From NCBI GenBank assembly GCA_916613615.1, contig OU744735.1, positions 52,530,082-52,594,081 of the forward strand: a stretch of DNA of 64,000 nt, in the 5' to 3' direction. Under the pieces are notes generated by a model. That model searched no databases and was not told the DNA's origin. It worked only from the letters and a program-made list of their open reading frames with translations. Below, piece by piece: positions 39,325 through 50,840 of the stretch (positions are counted from its first letter, which is position 1; the number at the start of each line of letters is the position of its first letter). The position numbers and the translations under genes are program-made. The stretch is from Steromphala cineraria. Taxonomy: Eukaryota > Mollusca > Gastropoda > Trochida > Trochidae.

Positions 39325-40010
39325 ACGATTTTAAAATTTGAAGACCATCTTTAACAATATGGTCGATAGAGCAAAACTATAATATATGCTGCATGGTAAA
39401 TTTTACAACCTCATTCATAATAATATGTATTCATCTGTTAAATCCTGTGTGAAAGTTAATAATTCTAAAGCTAATATGTTCCGAACAAGTTGTGGTGTGC
39501 ATCAAGGCTGCATTTTTAGCCCGATTTATATTTTATTTTTCATAAATGAGCTTGCCACAGAAATTTTTAAATCGTGTGAACAATGTGTTTTTCTATCTCA
39601 AGTTATTGATGTTATAGTGATGCTTCTATTTGCTGAGGATTTTAACATGTTTGCGTATACAGTTATTGGTCAACAACAACAACTTAACGTTTTACATCAG
39701 TTTTGTATAACTTGGGGTTTGAGTGTAAATAAATCTTTACTGGTGCCAAAGTTTTATATTTTGAACTTGGAAGATAAGGCATTAATTCGGCTATTGTGTA
39801 ATTTCGAATTGGTTTCTATCACTTTAAAGTTAACACTTTAAGTAGAAATAAGGACATGTCTGGTGATCTCTGTGAATATATATATGTAAAAATTGTAATT
39901 CTAGTAACATTAAAGACGCATTCCATGTAATGTTTGAATGCTCAAAATATTCTCATCTTCGCAATAGATACTAAGCATTTGTATCTTTTCCTGTAAGCGA
40001 TAAACAAATA
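39325..40010 (+). pseudogene. LINE reverse-transcriptase fragment
   Basis: A 151-codon frame (39386-39841) carries non-LTR reverse-transcriptase sequence: SSVKSCVKVNNSKANMFRT, then SCGVHQGCIFSP, then LLFAEDFNMFA where the catalytic F-A-D-D motif is expected (one Asp is changed to Glu), then LNVLHQFCITWGLSVNKS. The sequence just before it (39355-39385) reads like the 'D.VDRAKL' segment that precedes these motifs. Downstream, near 39910-39970, DAFHVMFECSKYSHLRNRY resembles the zinc-knuckle-like tail of LINE ORF2. It has no endonuclease or 5' part and is a decayed, truncated copy. Confidence 0.8.
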
Positions 40011-40507
40011 TTGATACGTATTTTAAATTCGAAAAAATATTAATGTTATCAAAGCAATAGGAATATATTTAAAACATGTCTTCTATTGTCGAAATGTTAC
40101 CAAGTGATATCAAATATTATTTCCTTCAGTATTTGTTTTATAGGCCTAATACTGATAACTGAATCTGAATATGGCATTAATCCTAACATATTAACGTTGT
40201 AAGCTGTAAAATGTCTGCTTTAAGTGTCCTCTACCTATGCTTGGTATATGTCATGACTTTTCCTTTCATACATATTGTAATTTCCTTTCAACATGTAACA
40301 TATTTTTCTTAATAGATCCAGTAGCCAAGAATGCCTGGGGTATAGATACATGTATTCTTGTGGTCAAGGTATTATTGTACAACATTCATTTCTTGGGAAT
40401 TTATAAATTTGCAGGAGTGTAAGTTGTTTAAATGACTTTCAAATTGTAATTCAATTGTAATTCACCCTCAAATCTAATAAGATTCAAATCCATGTAACAT
40501 GTGTTCC
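40011..40507. other. No gene recognised
   Basis: AT-rich flank between the LINE relic and MITE copy 3. The 61-codon frame at 40237-40422 has no features. Confidence 0.4.
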
Positions 40508-40875
40508 TTAAAGGGGCAGTAGTACGTTTTTAGGGGGAATATAAGGTGATGTCAGGAAAATGAAAATTAATGGTTCCAATTGAAAGACAATGTATTTAAA
40601 CTAAATTGAGTAGTAGTAATTCAAATATATAACGTAAAGTTTTTAGCCATGCGATTCCTTTTTCTTACACAAAATGAATTAAAGGTGTTCACAAAAAATG
40701 GCCGCCAATGGATTTTATGTGATTACTCATACTTTGTCCTCTGACTATGGATGATTGACTTGTGTAATGAGATTTTTGACACTGTCAAAATAACACATTT
40801 AACATTACCTTACAATTATCAGTGGAAAAAAAACAGAATATAAAATTATCCAAAAACGTGCTACTGCCCCTTTAA
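40508..40875 (-). mobile_element. TTAA-flanked MITE, copy 3
   Basis: 368 bp, inverted relative to copies 1 and 2. It starts TTAAAGGGGCAGTAGTACG and continues AGGGGGAATATAAGGTGATG, the reverse complement of the right-hand interior of copy 2. TTAA is present at both ends. Confidence 0.9.
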
Positions 40876-41227
40876 CGTAAAAGAACCATATACGTTATAT
40901 GGTTTTAAAGATAAAATTGTTTAAAAGTTTAATAGCCTCGAGCTCTGTTGCAAGTTTGTGCGCAGTTTCAGTTTTTTCGTAAAATATGGTGTTTATATGT
41001 TTTCAATATATTTCCACATCTCATTTCAAAACTGATTATCAGATTAAATATTACCTGATGGTAATGGCTGGTTAATTATAGGCAATACAAGGCAAATCCT
41101 CAGTGGACCCTCAAACAATTGTATAAACACGTAGGAATTGAATGGAAATATCAAACCTTCTTTGAAGGTCGTAATTTGTGTAAATCATTGGTTAAACTTG
41201 GCTTCCTACTTCCTAGCACCAAAGTAT

Positions 41228-41965
41228 ATGAACCCCTGCCACGAAGTGATTGGGGGATATAGGTTTGAGCTTAGTCTGTGCGTCGGTTTGTCCGCCCAAG
41301 TTAAAGGGGACAATTTTTCTCAGAAACTATTTAAGATAGGATACCCAAATTTTCTTTGTGTCTCCATGGTATCAATACATTGATGACGTTCGAAAATGAA
41401 AACCGCAAACTTATGTTAGTGATTTATTGCCCTTTTCCGTGCTTTGAACTTTGAGGGTGTCCTTAAGATTATTTCAGAATGACCAAACCTGATGTGTGTC
41501 TTCCGGGTATCAAAACCTTGATATAGAGTTAAAAAATAGAGCCAGTGGCTCTGTTGTTCATCAGGCTTCATATCAATTTTGCCTCAGGGTGTGGCAAATT
41601 TGGTTCATCCAATACTTATGACCACAGGGTCACCAAATGTACAATTTGGAATCCTCCTCATCTAACTTAGGAGTTTGCACACAAAGTTTCAGCTTTATAG
41701 GCATGTTGCTTCTTGAGAAAAAGATGAAATTATGTTAAAGGGTGTGGTTACTTAGGCCCTTATTAGGGGCCACAGGCCCACAAAAGCTAAAATTTATAAT
41801 CCTCACTAGTCAAGGAGTCTGTACACAAAGTTTCAGCTTTCTAGGCCTTATTCTTCTGTAGAAAATAGGTTTTAAGGGTGTTGCCCATGGCCCTTTTCAG
41901 GGACGGCTGGACGCAGGACACCACGCCATGCCATAAGGCCATCGGGCCTTACAGGCCAGAGTAGA
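41228..41965. repeat. Decayed dispersed repeat, about 0.74 kb
   Basis: Begins with GATTGGGGGATATAGGTTTG and GTGCGTCGGTTTGTCCGCCC and ends with ACGCAGGACACCACGCCATG and GCCATCGGGCCTTACAGGCC. Internal segments repeat twice (CAAAGTTTCAGCTTT..AGGC near 41682 and 41826). The part 41540-41670 recurs at 51594-51710. This is a common noncoding invertebrate repeat type; the class was not determined. Confidence 0.5.
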
Positions 41966-42565
41966 ATTATGGCCCAAGTAGGAAAATAGTCTGAACTTAA
42001 CTGAAAACATTTTTGTTGAGGGATGTTGATGTCTTCTTGTTAGAATGAAGCTTCTTTTCCAAATGTTGCATCTTGCATATCATTGTTCATAGGATTTGCC
42101 ATTGGACTTTCAAATTCAACTGCATCAGCCAGAGATGAGAAAGTTTGGGAGGCTTGAATGCTTTAATCATCTAATTTGAACTGGTCCAGATTGTTGGTGT
42201 TTTAAATTGACGTTTCAATTCATTGAAAATACAAAGTTTCAATTGCCGTTGTTTTAATTGGTTTCCAAAATGATGCAAGTATCATTTATTAAGTAAAACA
42301 CTAACATTTTGAAAGTGATGAACTTTATTCAATCAGCCAATAATCAACTCATAAAACATGTTCCTCGAACAATTTGCGTTCAGGTTATGAATAGACAGTA
42401 CATACATATTTAAAAAGATTTACAATATAAGTAATCTCAAAATGTCATATTATGACACCACGATATATTCATCATATTCATACATTTTATCATCATCTTC
42501 ACAATATAATATCAAATTGAACATTAAAACATCAATATCTCTCATGACCAGTTTGCTCAACATTT
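41966..42565. other. No gene recognised
   Basis: AT-rich sequence with a GTTTCAATT..GTTTTAATTGG stretch near 42230. No coding or mobile-element signature. Confidence 0.4.
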
Positions 42566-42826
42566 ACCTATTGAACTGAAATCGTACAAAAAAGACACTA
42601 ATGAATGTCTTTTATACTTTGTAAATCCAAATATATACTTTTATTCATGTATGAGTGTCAAGAACACAGAAAAAGATGGACAATTTGCTTAATTTTCATT
42701 AACCTATTGAACTGAAATCGTACCAAAAAAAAGACACTAATGAATGTCTTGTTATACTTGTAAATCCAAATGATATACTTTCATCCAGGCATGAGTGTCT
42801 TGAACACAGAAAAAGATGGACATAGA
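42566..42826. repeat. Two-copy tandem repeat, about 131 bp
   Basis: CTATTGAACTGAAATCGTAC, AGACACTAATGAATGTCTT, TTTGTAAATCCAAAT and GAACACAGAAAAAGATGGAC occur in order twice (from about 42568 and 42703), with small differences. Confidence 0.8.
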
Positions 42827-42939
42827 TTAGATGATTAGATTAAATGACTGTTCTTAAGCAATTTCAAACTTTCGGAAATTATACACTGTGGGTGATCCAA
42901 GAACACTAAAAAATTGATATATGTTAAACAATCAAAATA

Positions 42940-43114
42940 CAGTAGAACACGGATATAGCGAACACGGATATAGCAACACTCGGATATAGCGAACAAATTT
43001 TTAAGTCCCGTCCCTATATAATATATCTTTAAAATTATATGCGTATAGCGAACACCGGATATAGCGAACTAAATTCTTTGGTCCCTTGGAGTTCGTTATA
43101 TCCGAGTTCTACTG
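42940..43114. mobile_element. Pogo/Tigger-type MITE, 175 bp
   Basis: Ends CAGTAGAACACGGATATAGC and, inverted, CAGTAGAACTCGGATATAAC, flanked by TA (42938-42939, 43115-43116). The interior repeats CGGATATAGCGAAC several times. CAGT termini with TA duplication fit the pogo/Tigger branch of Tc1/mariner. Confidence 0.85.
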
Positions 43115-43116
43115 TA

Positions 43117-43653
43117 GTTAGGTTCAAAACTTCGAATCATAAACCTTAAACAATATATACTTTCAAACAGGTTGACTTTATTCACTGTAACACATATACT
43201 GGCCAAAAATAACATCAACACCCAAATATTTTAAATAATGAATATCAAATTCTTCATTGGCCACCTAATGAAATACTTGGAGTAAATATTACAATATCCC
43301 TACCTTAATGTCTCCAGTATATCATTCAATGGCAAATATAGAACTTGACTCTTTGTATCAAACTACTTTACAAAGATAATTTATAAATATTTATAATGAT
43401 TGCTTGAATATTTCTTGGTAATACCATAAAATAAAATCATAAAATTCATAAATACAAAATATGAGGCATAAATAAAGGCAGAAGATGATGAGCTTGAAAT
43501 TCTCTTAGCAAACCCTACTAACAAAATAAAAGGACTCTGTAACTCATCAGGCTTAGATATCTTAGCATTCTGACCTCCCCAAACATTTTGACCTGGGCAC
43601 AATCCGCACTGCACTGTGAAAGTGATGCAAACTAAATCATTTGTATAACATGT
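43117..43653. other. No gene recognised
   Basis: AT-rich. A 77-codon minus-strand frame (43381-43614) has no recognisable domain. Confidence 0.4.
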
Positions 43654-44017
43654 TTAAAGGGGCAGTAGCACGTTTTTAGGGGGAATATAAGGTGATGTAA
43701 GGAAAATGAAAATTAATGGTTTCAATTGAAAGACAATGTATTTAAACTAAATGGGGCAGTAATAATTCAAGTATATAACGTTAAGTTTAGCCATGCGATT
43801 CCCTTTTCTTACAAAAATGAATTAAAGGTGTTCACAAAAAAATGGCCGCCAATGAATTTTATGTGAAACTTCATACTTTTTCCTCTGACTATGGAGGATT
43901 GGCTTGTGTAATGAGATTTTTGACACTGTCGAAATAATACATTTAGCATTCACTTACAAATATCAGTGAGAAATTCAAAATATAAAATTATCAAAAAACG
44001 TGCTACTGCCCCTTTAA
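43654..44017 (-). mobile_element. TTAA-flanked MITE, copy 4
   Basis: 364 bp, same orientation as copy 3. Ends TTAAAGGGGCAGTAGCACG and CGTGCTACTGCCCCTTTAA. Confidence 0.9.
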
Positions 44018-44294
44018 ACGTTTCATAAGTCATAGAATGAATTCACTTAAAAATGTCACCATGAACATATGTCTTTGTGGGATTCAAAGCTAGCATTTGG
44101 TCTTCAACAAATGAAATCCTTTACTAGAATGGATACAAACTTGTAAGGCTAAGAGTTATGGGTTGTTATCAAAAGAATAGTTAAGAATCATTTTATAGGA
44201 TCATAATATTGTTGTAGGTATAGAAATAAAGCTGAGATGACAAGGTTTGGTGTAATTTGGGGTAGGGTACATCACATTTCACCACATACATATA

Positions 44295-44460
44295 TGTTAT
44301 GGATAACAACTTCTTTATTGATTTCTCACGACGTTTCTGGGCCAATTCTTGCCCCTTCTTCAGGTGACTGATAATGAGAATCGTGAGAAATCAATAAAGA
44401 ATTTGTTTTCCATAACATTTGTCTTGTATTACCACACCAACTTCTAAATGCCTTTGAAGA
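44295..44460. repeat. Hairpin-repeat family, best-preserved copy
   Basis: GTTATGGATAACAACTTCTT (continuing TATTGATTTCTCACGA) is matched in inverse by TCGTGAGAAATCAATAAAG and AATTTGTTTTCCATAAC, giving arms of about 40 bp around a loop containing GACGTTTCTGGGCC and CCCCTTCTTCAGGTGA. The sequence after it (CACACCAACTTCTAAATGCC) is the inverse of the segment shared at 28744 and 30920. No coding capacity. Confidence 0.7.
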
Positions 44461-45638
44461 ATTTCATATATTTCTAGTTACAAATGATTTATCGTAAGTA
44501 ATCATGATAACCAAAAATGTAAGTTACTTAAGATTAGTAGTCATATATCAAAATAGTCCAATAAGCAGTGCATCTACAGTCTGTCAACTTGCTAAAGTCT
44601 GCTTTTCTTTTGAATTTGAGCTCTGTTCACTCATACACTCATGTCATTTTTTATCTGCAGAACTTCTACCTCAGATGATAAAGTATGCAAACTCTATCTA
44701 ATGAGTTTTATATATCCAATATCTCCTCTACAACAACAAGAGTTCATTAAATATTATCTATTTTTAATTATTTGATTTATTTTCCTTATCTGTTTCAAGA
44801 ACCTATTGTGGCAAATTATTGAGAAAAATCCAGAAGAGGTCAAGGCCCTGGCCCTTTGCAACGGGTTTTCCTTTATAAGTATTCTATCAACATGTCTTTG
44901 ATCAATAAATGAAATCATACCTTGGTGTTGGTGTTGGTGTTTGCGATAAGTAAAGTTTCAATTGTTCATTTTCTTGTTTTCAACCATGTCTGTGAAACAA
45001 TGTATGACTTTGCTAATAAAAAGTTTAATTGTCATCAATGGTGTTGTTAGTGAAAACAGATGTTTTCTTCAGTCTTAATTTTTCTTGTCAAATATTTTAA
45101 AGGAGACTTACTTTGTAGATGTTATTTAGTATAATCTAAGGCTAACATCCGTAGGATCATGCAAAAGAAGACATTCAAACAGAGGTATCCAGCCTAAAGG
45201 AAATTTTGAAACCCACAGGATCAAAGTGATCAAAGAGAAAAAGTGGAAAAGAACAAACGTAAGAACCATTTTAAATGATTATAATATTTTTTGTAAGATT
45301 TATTATAATATTTCCATTTTTCAATCTCCTATTACAAGAAATCATGTTAAAACAAACACGACTGAGAGAAAGTTAACATCATCTCAGTAAAAGGAGAATT
45401 CATAGGAAGAGTGTGAAGGGAACATGTTAATTTTTTATGCTTAACTTATCCATATTAATATTGTTATCAATCGATTTACAACAGATCATGCTTGTAAGGA
45501 ACCCAAACAAGAGCGATTCATCTCAGTAACACAGGAGAGTTTATTAGAAGTGGGAGATGGGATAATTTTGTTTCCTTCTATGAAGAGGAAATAAATATCC
45601 AATCATACATCACTTTGCAAAATCAAGTCAGTTCCATA
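44461..45638. other. No gene recognised
   Basis: AT-rich region with scattered short frames. A 65-codon frame at 44504-44701 is unsupported. Purine-rich patches with short exon-like stretches (45140-45260) could be decayed exons, but no consistent splicing model was found. Confidence 0.4.
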
Positions 45639-45884
45639 GGGTAATGCAAAAAAAAGAAAACGATTGGACATCATGTCATGTGTATTGATTTGATGAATAA
45701 TTATATTGTTTTTACTTTATTCTCCTTTTTCAAGAGATCAGCTTATTGTGAAGAACATAAAGGGTAATGCAAAAAAAGAAAACGATTGGACATCATGTCA
45801 TGTGTATTGATTTGATGAATAATTATATTGTTTTTACTTTATTCTCCTTTTTCAAGAGATCAGCTTATTGTGAAGAACATAAAG
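45639..45884. repeat. Two-copy tandem repeat, 123 bp
   Basis: GGGTAATGCAAAAAAA, GAAAACGATTGGACATCATG and CAAGAGATCAGCTTATTGTG occur in order twice with a period of 123 bp, nearly identical. This is a recent local duplication. Confidence 0.9.
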
Positions 45885-46066
45885 TGATCCAGAGACACCA
45901 AGTAAGGGAAAGTTGTCAATAGACACTGTGGCTGTTCTTACAAGAAGGGAAACCACTGCTACCAAGTTTGCAAACAGGACAATATTTCTTTCTTTGTAGT
46001 TTGAACATCAATAGCTATGTTTCTTTATATGCTCATAATTGTTTTTCACTGCATTAACTTATTTGT

Positions 46067-47540
46067 TTGAGATTCGTTTGCTTGTATATTTTTTTTCTGA
46101 AGATAACAGCCCATAATGACCCCAAAGTCATGCAGCTGACAGAGAAAGGACAGTATGCCAGAGATGTGCTCCTTCACAGAATCAACTCTGGCCTGGTCAA
46201 CGACAGTATGCCAGAGATGTGCTCCTTCACAGAATCAACTCTGGCCTGGTCAACGACAGTATGCCAGAGATGTGCTCCTTCACAGAATCAACTCTGGCCT
46301 GGTCAACGACAGTATGTCAGAGATGTGGACCTTCACAGAATCAACTCTGGCCTGGTCAACGACAGTATGCCAGAGATGTGCTCCTTCACAGAATCAACTC
46401 TGGCCTGGTCAACGACAGTATACCAGAGATGTGCTCCTTCACAGAATCAACTCTGGCCTGGTCAACGACAGTATGCCAGAGATGTGCTCCTTCACAGAAT
46501 CAACTCTGGCCTGGTCAACGACAGTATGCCAGAGATGTACACCTTCACAGAATCAACCCTGGCCAGGTCAACGACAGTATGCCAGAGATGTGCTCCTTCA
46601 CAGAATCAACCCTGGTCTGGTCAACGACAGTATGCCAGAGATGTGCTCCTTCACAGAATCAACTCTGGCCTGGTCAACAACAGTATGTCAGAGATGTGCT
46701 CCTTCACAGAATCAACTCTGGCCTGGTCAACAACAGTATGTCAGAGATGTGCTCCTTCACAGAATCAACTCTGGCCTGGTCAACGACAGTATGTCAGAGA
46801 TGTGCTCCTTCACAGAATCAACTCTGGCCTGGTCAACGACAGTATGCCAGAGATGTGCTCCTTCACAGAATCAACTCTGGCCTGGTCAACGACAGTATGC
46901 CAGAGATGTGCTCCTTCACAGAATCAACTCTGGCCTGGTCAACGACAGTATGCCAGAGATGTGCTCCTTCACAGAATCAACTCTGGCCTGGTCAACGACA
47001 GTATGCCAGAGATGTGCTCCTTCACAGAATCAACTCTGGCCAGGTCAACGACAGTATGCCAGAGATGTGCTCCTTCACAGAATCAACCCTGGCCTGGTCA
47101 ACGACAGTATGCCAGAGATGTGCTCCTTCACAGAATCAACTCTGGCCTGGTCAACGACAGTATGCCAGAGATGTGCTCCTTCACAGAATCAACTCTGGCC
47201 TGGTCAACGACAGTATGTCAGAGATGTGCTCCTTCACAGAATCAACTCTGGCCTGGTCAACGACAGTATGTCAGAGATGTGCTCCTTCACAGAATCAACC
47301 CTGGCCTGGTCAACGACAGTTTGTCAGAGATGTGCTCCTTCACAGAATCAACCCTGGCCTGGTCAACGACAGTATGCCAGAGATGTGCTCCTTCACAGAA
47401 TCAACTCTGGCCTGGTCAACGACAGTATGCCAGAGATGTGCTCCTTCACAGAATCAACTCTTGCCTGGTCAACGACAGAATGCCAGAGATGTGCTCCTTC
47501 ACAAAATCAACCCTGGCCAGGTCATGAAGAACAAGTGATA
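46067..47540 (+). other. Forward-open region built from a 53-bp minisatellite
   Basis: All three forward frames are open for about 440-490 codons (46067-47527, 46155-47552, 46219-47538). None starts convincingly: the longest has only a TTG start, and a pyrimidine tract ending GATAACAG before 46110 could instead be a splice acceptor. Each frame cycles through the same 53-residue super-repeat, because the 53-nt unit shifts frame each time. It includes RDVLLHRINSGLVNDSMPEM and TTVCQRCAPSQNQ. Upstream unique sequence (NDPKVMQLTEKGQYA) joins the first unit in frame. No known family was recognised. Openness follows from the lack of stop trinucleotides in the unit, so coding is possible but unproven. 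Confidence 0.4.
46153..47524 (+). repeat. 53-bp minisatellite, about 26 units
   Basis: The unit begins GTATGCCAGAGATGTGCTCC and ends CTGGTCAACGACA. About 25.9 head-to-tail units, differing by single substitutions (GCC/GTC after GTAT, ACTCT/ACCCT, CCTGG/CCAGG). Length is kept at 53 throughout the lines examined, with no indels seen. The plus strand of the unit contains no TAA, TAG or TGA in any frame; the minus strand does. Confidence 0.97.
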
Positions 47541-48256
47541 TCCTTCCGCTAGATCCTTCTAAGCATCAATGTCTCAGTCAGTGAAAAAGCCTCATCATCC
47601 TGATGTCTCATTGCTTGCTCTGCAATTTGAAGCTCTTCAGCAATCAGTGGCCACACCCACAAGATCTCTGCTTCCCAATTCTACCAGTCCTGCACAGATC
47701 CTAAATGCTGAGTCTCTAGTTAATTCCATGAGACAACCTCCCACTTTGAGAACAGGAGTCAAGCATACCCTAGCCACTGCCATCTAAAATTTGTAACAAA
47801 GGCAGGATGGTTTGCGGGAGAGATCCTAATACTCTGCCACGTCAGGACACTGTCTCCCCACAATTAAGGCAGAATATTATAGAAGGGAAAGATGTCAACC
47901 TGCCCTTACTACTCTGTCCAGGTGAAGTTCACTTCAACCCCTGATGTTTTGAATTGGAAACAGCAAGTTACGTTTAACCTACGAAAGACCAAAGATTTCT
48001 TCAACCCCAGCAGTTCCTTAAAACCTTTAAAATATATTTTTTTAATTCTAAAAGTCGCTTTTCCATCAAGGCTTCAAGATTTGACATATTATCAGACTCT
48101 TTTCAACGGACTGGCTGAAGAGTCTTCAACAAATTCTATGCCTACCATAAATTATGCCCTGCAAAAGCAGTAGCAGCTATTGACCAAATGAACAATGTTG
48201 CTTTGGGGAAATAAGACCAGGAATTGTAAATCAAAGTGCTCCCTTCTTTGTTACAG
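47525..48256 (+). other. Unique segment between two arrays, two small open frames
   Basis: Frames at 47569-47787 (72 codons, ATG) and 47892-48173 (93 codons, ATG) contain no recognised domain. The first is proline/serine-rich (ATPTRSLLPNSTSPAQIL). Their codon content is less repetitive than the surroundings, and they may be remains of the gene whose end lies at 50711-51596, but no link can be shown. Confidence 0.3.
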
Positions 48257-50840
48257 ATTGAGACAAGACTTGGTCCACCAAGTCAGGATGTCAGGGTGGG
48301 TATAATGGGATGCTCCTCAGATTTCAGAGCTGTTCGGTTCTCCCATTTACCGGGAAGAATAAGATTTCAGAGGGCTGCTTGGTAATAGTTTTAATTATCT
48401 ATTCCCACCTGCACATTGTATTGATACATTATTAATTTTATATTGATGTCTTAAATTTTTTCTGTGAACACAATATCCTGTTCTTGTGTGTAACAGATTG
48501 AGACAAGACTTGGTCCACCAAGGCAGGATGTCAGGCTGGGTATAATGGGATGCTCGTCAGATTTCAGAGCTGTTCCGTTCTCCTATTTACCGGGAAGAAT
48601 AAGATTTCAGAGGGCTGCTTGGTAATAGTTTTAAGTATTTATTCCCACCTGCATATTGTATTGATACATTATTAATTTTATATTGATGTCTTAAATTTGT
48701 TATGTGTATACAATATCCTGTTCTTGTGTGTAACAGATTGAGACAAGACTTGGTCCACCAAGGCAGGATGTCATGATGTATTGTTTGAAACTGTCTGTAT
48801 CTGATGTATCTACTGACCGATATGTATCTGTCAGGAAGCTTATGCTTGAAAAGAATGCTCCTATGCTCCTAAGATTTCTGAGCACTGCTTGGTAATATCT
48901 TTGATCATGTATTCAAAGCTGCAATTTGTATTGGTACATAATCAATTTTATATTGATGTTTTAAATATTTTATGCGCATACAATATCCCCTTGTGTGTAA
49001 CAGATTGAGACAAGACTTGGTCCACCAAGGCAGGATGTCAGGGTGGGTACAATGGGATGCTCGTCAGATTTCAGAGCTGTTCCGTTCTCCTATTTACCAG
49101 GAAGAATAAGATTTCAGAGGGCTGCTTGGTAATAGTTTTAATTATTTATTCCCACCTGCATATTGTATTGATACATTATTAATTTTATATTGATGTCTTA
49201 AATTTGTTATGTGTATACAATATCCTGTTCTTGTGTGTAACAGATTGAGACAAGACTTGGTCCACCAAGGCAGGATGTCAGGGTGGGTACAATGGGATGC
49301 TCGTCAGATTTCAGAGCTGTTCGGTTCTCCCATTTACCGGGAAGAATAAGATTTCAGAGGGCTGCTTGGTAATAGTTTTAATTATTTATTCCCACCTGCA
49401 CATTGTACTGATACATAATTAATTTTATATTGATGTCTTAAATTTTTTCTGTGAACACAATATCCTGTTCTTGTGTGTAACAGATTGAGACAAGACTTGG
49501 TCCACCAAGGCAGGATGTCAGGCTGGGTATAATGGGATGCTCGTCAGATTTCAGAGCTGTTCCGTTCTCCTATTTACCGGGAAGAATAAGATTTCAGAGG
49601 GCTGCTTGGTAATAGTTTTAAGTATTTATTCCCACCTGCATATTGTATTGATACATTATTAATTTTATATTGATGTCTTAAATTTGTTATGTATATACAA
49701 TATCCTGTTCTTGTGTGAAACAGATTGAGACAAGACTTGGTCCACCAAGGCAGGATGTCAGGATATATTGTTTGAAACTGTCTGTATCTGATGTATCTAC
49801 TGACCGATATGTATCTGTCAGGAAGCTTATGCTTGAAAAGAATGCTCCTATGCTCCTAAGATTTCTGAGCACTGCTTGGTAATATCTTTGATCATGTATT
49901 CAAAGCTGCAATTTGTATTGGTACATAATCAATTTTATATTGATGTTTTAAATATTTTATGTGCATACAATATCCCCTTGTGTGTAACAGATTGAGACAA
50001 GACTTGGTCCACCAAGGCAGGATGTCAGGGTGGGTACAATGGGATGCTCGTCAGATTTCAGAGCTGTTCCGTTCTCCTATTTACCAGGAAGAATAAGATT
50101 TCAGAGGGCTGCTTGGTAATAGTTTTAATTATTTATTCCCACCTGCATATTGTATTGATACATTATTAATTTTATATTGATGTCTTAAATTTGTTATGTG
50201 TATACAATATCCTGTTCTTGTGTGTAACAGATTGAGACAAGACTTGGTCCACCAAGGCAGGATGTCAGGGTGGGTACAATGGGATGCTCGTCAGATTTCA
50301 GAGCTGTTCGGTTCTCCCATTTACCGGGAAGAATAAGATTTCAGAGGGCTGCTTGGTAATAGTTTTAGTTATTTATTCCCACCTGCACATTGTACTGATA
50401 CATTATTAATTTTATATTGATGTCTTAAATTTTTTCTGTGAACACAATATCCTGTTCTCGTGTGTAACAGATTGAGACAAGACTTGGCCCACCAAGTCAG
50501 GATGTCAAGGTGGGTACAATGGGATGCTCGTCAGATTTCAGAGCTGTTCAGTTCTCCCATTTACCGGGAAGAATAAGATTTCAGAGGGCTGCTTGGTAAT
50601 AGTTTTAATTATTTATTCCCACCTGCACATTGTATTGATACATTATTAATTTTATATTGATGTCTTAAATTTTTTCTGTGAACACAATATCCTGTTCTTG
50701 TGTGTAACAGATTGAGGCAAGACTTGGTCCACCAAGGCAGGATGTCAGGATATATTGTTTGAAACTGTCTGTATCTGATGTATCTACTGACCGATATGTA
50801 TCTGTCAGGAAGCTTATGCTTGAAAAAAATGCTCCTATGC
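48257..50840 (+). repeat. Exon-intron-like satellite, array 1 (11 units; 987-bp higher-order period)
   Basis: Units start at the ATTGAG after a TGTGTAACAG acceptor-like sequence, at 48257, 48497, 48737, 49004, 49244, 49484, 49724, 49991, 50231, 50471 and 50711. Steps are 240 bp, except 267 bp after 48737 and 49724. Each unit has a 120-150 nt stretch open in at least one frame (IETRLGPPRQDVRVGTMGCS), then GGTAATAG as a donor-like site, then AT-rich spacer with TTTTATATTGATGTCTTAAA. Every fourth unit (48737, 49724, 50711; spacing 987) carries a different exon body (KLSVSDVSTDRYVSVRKLML). So the array is built of four-unit higher-order repeats. Confidence 0.92.

Noticed and set aside
46153..47524. 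CRISPR array
   Set aside because: Units are directly abutted 53-mers with no unique spacers, in animal-type DNA.
48700..49872. Minus-strand 61-codon frames at 48700-48885 and 49687-49872
   Set aside because: They are the reverse strand of the alternative exon body repeated every 987 bp; the plus-strand reading fits the protein family at 50711.
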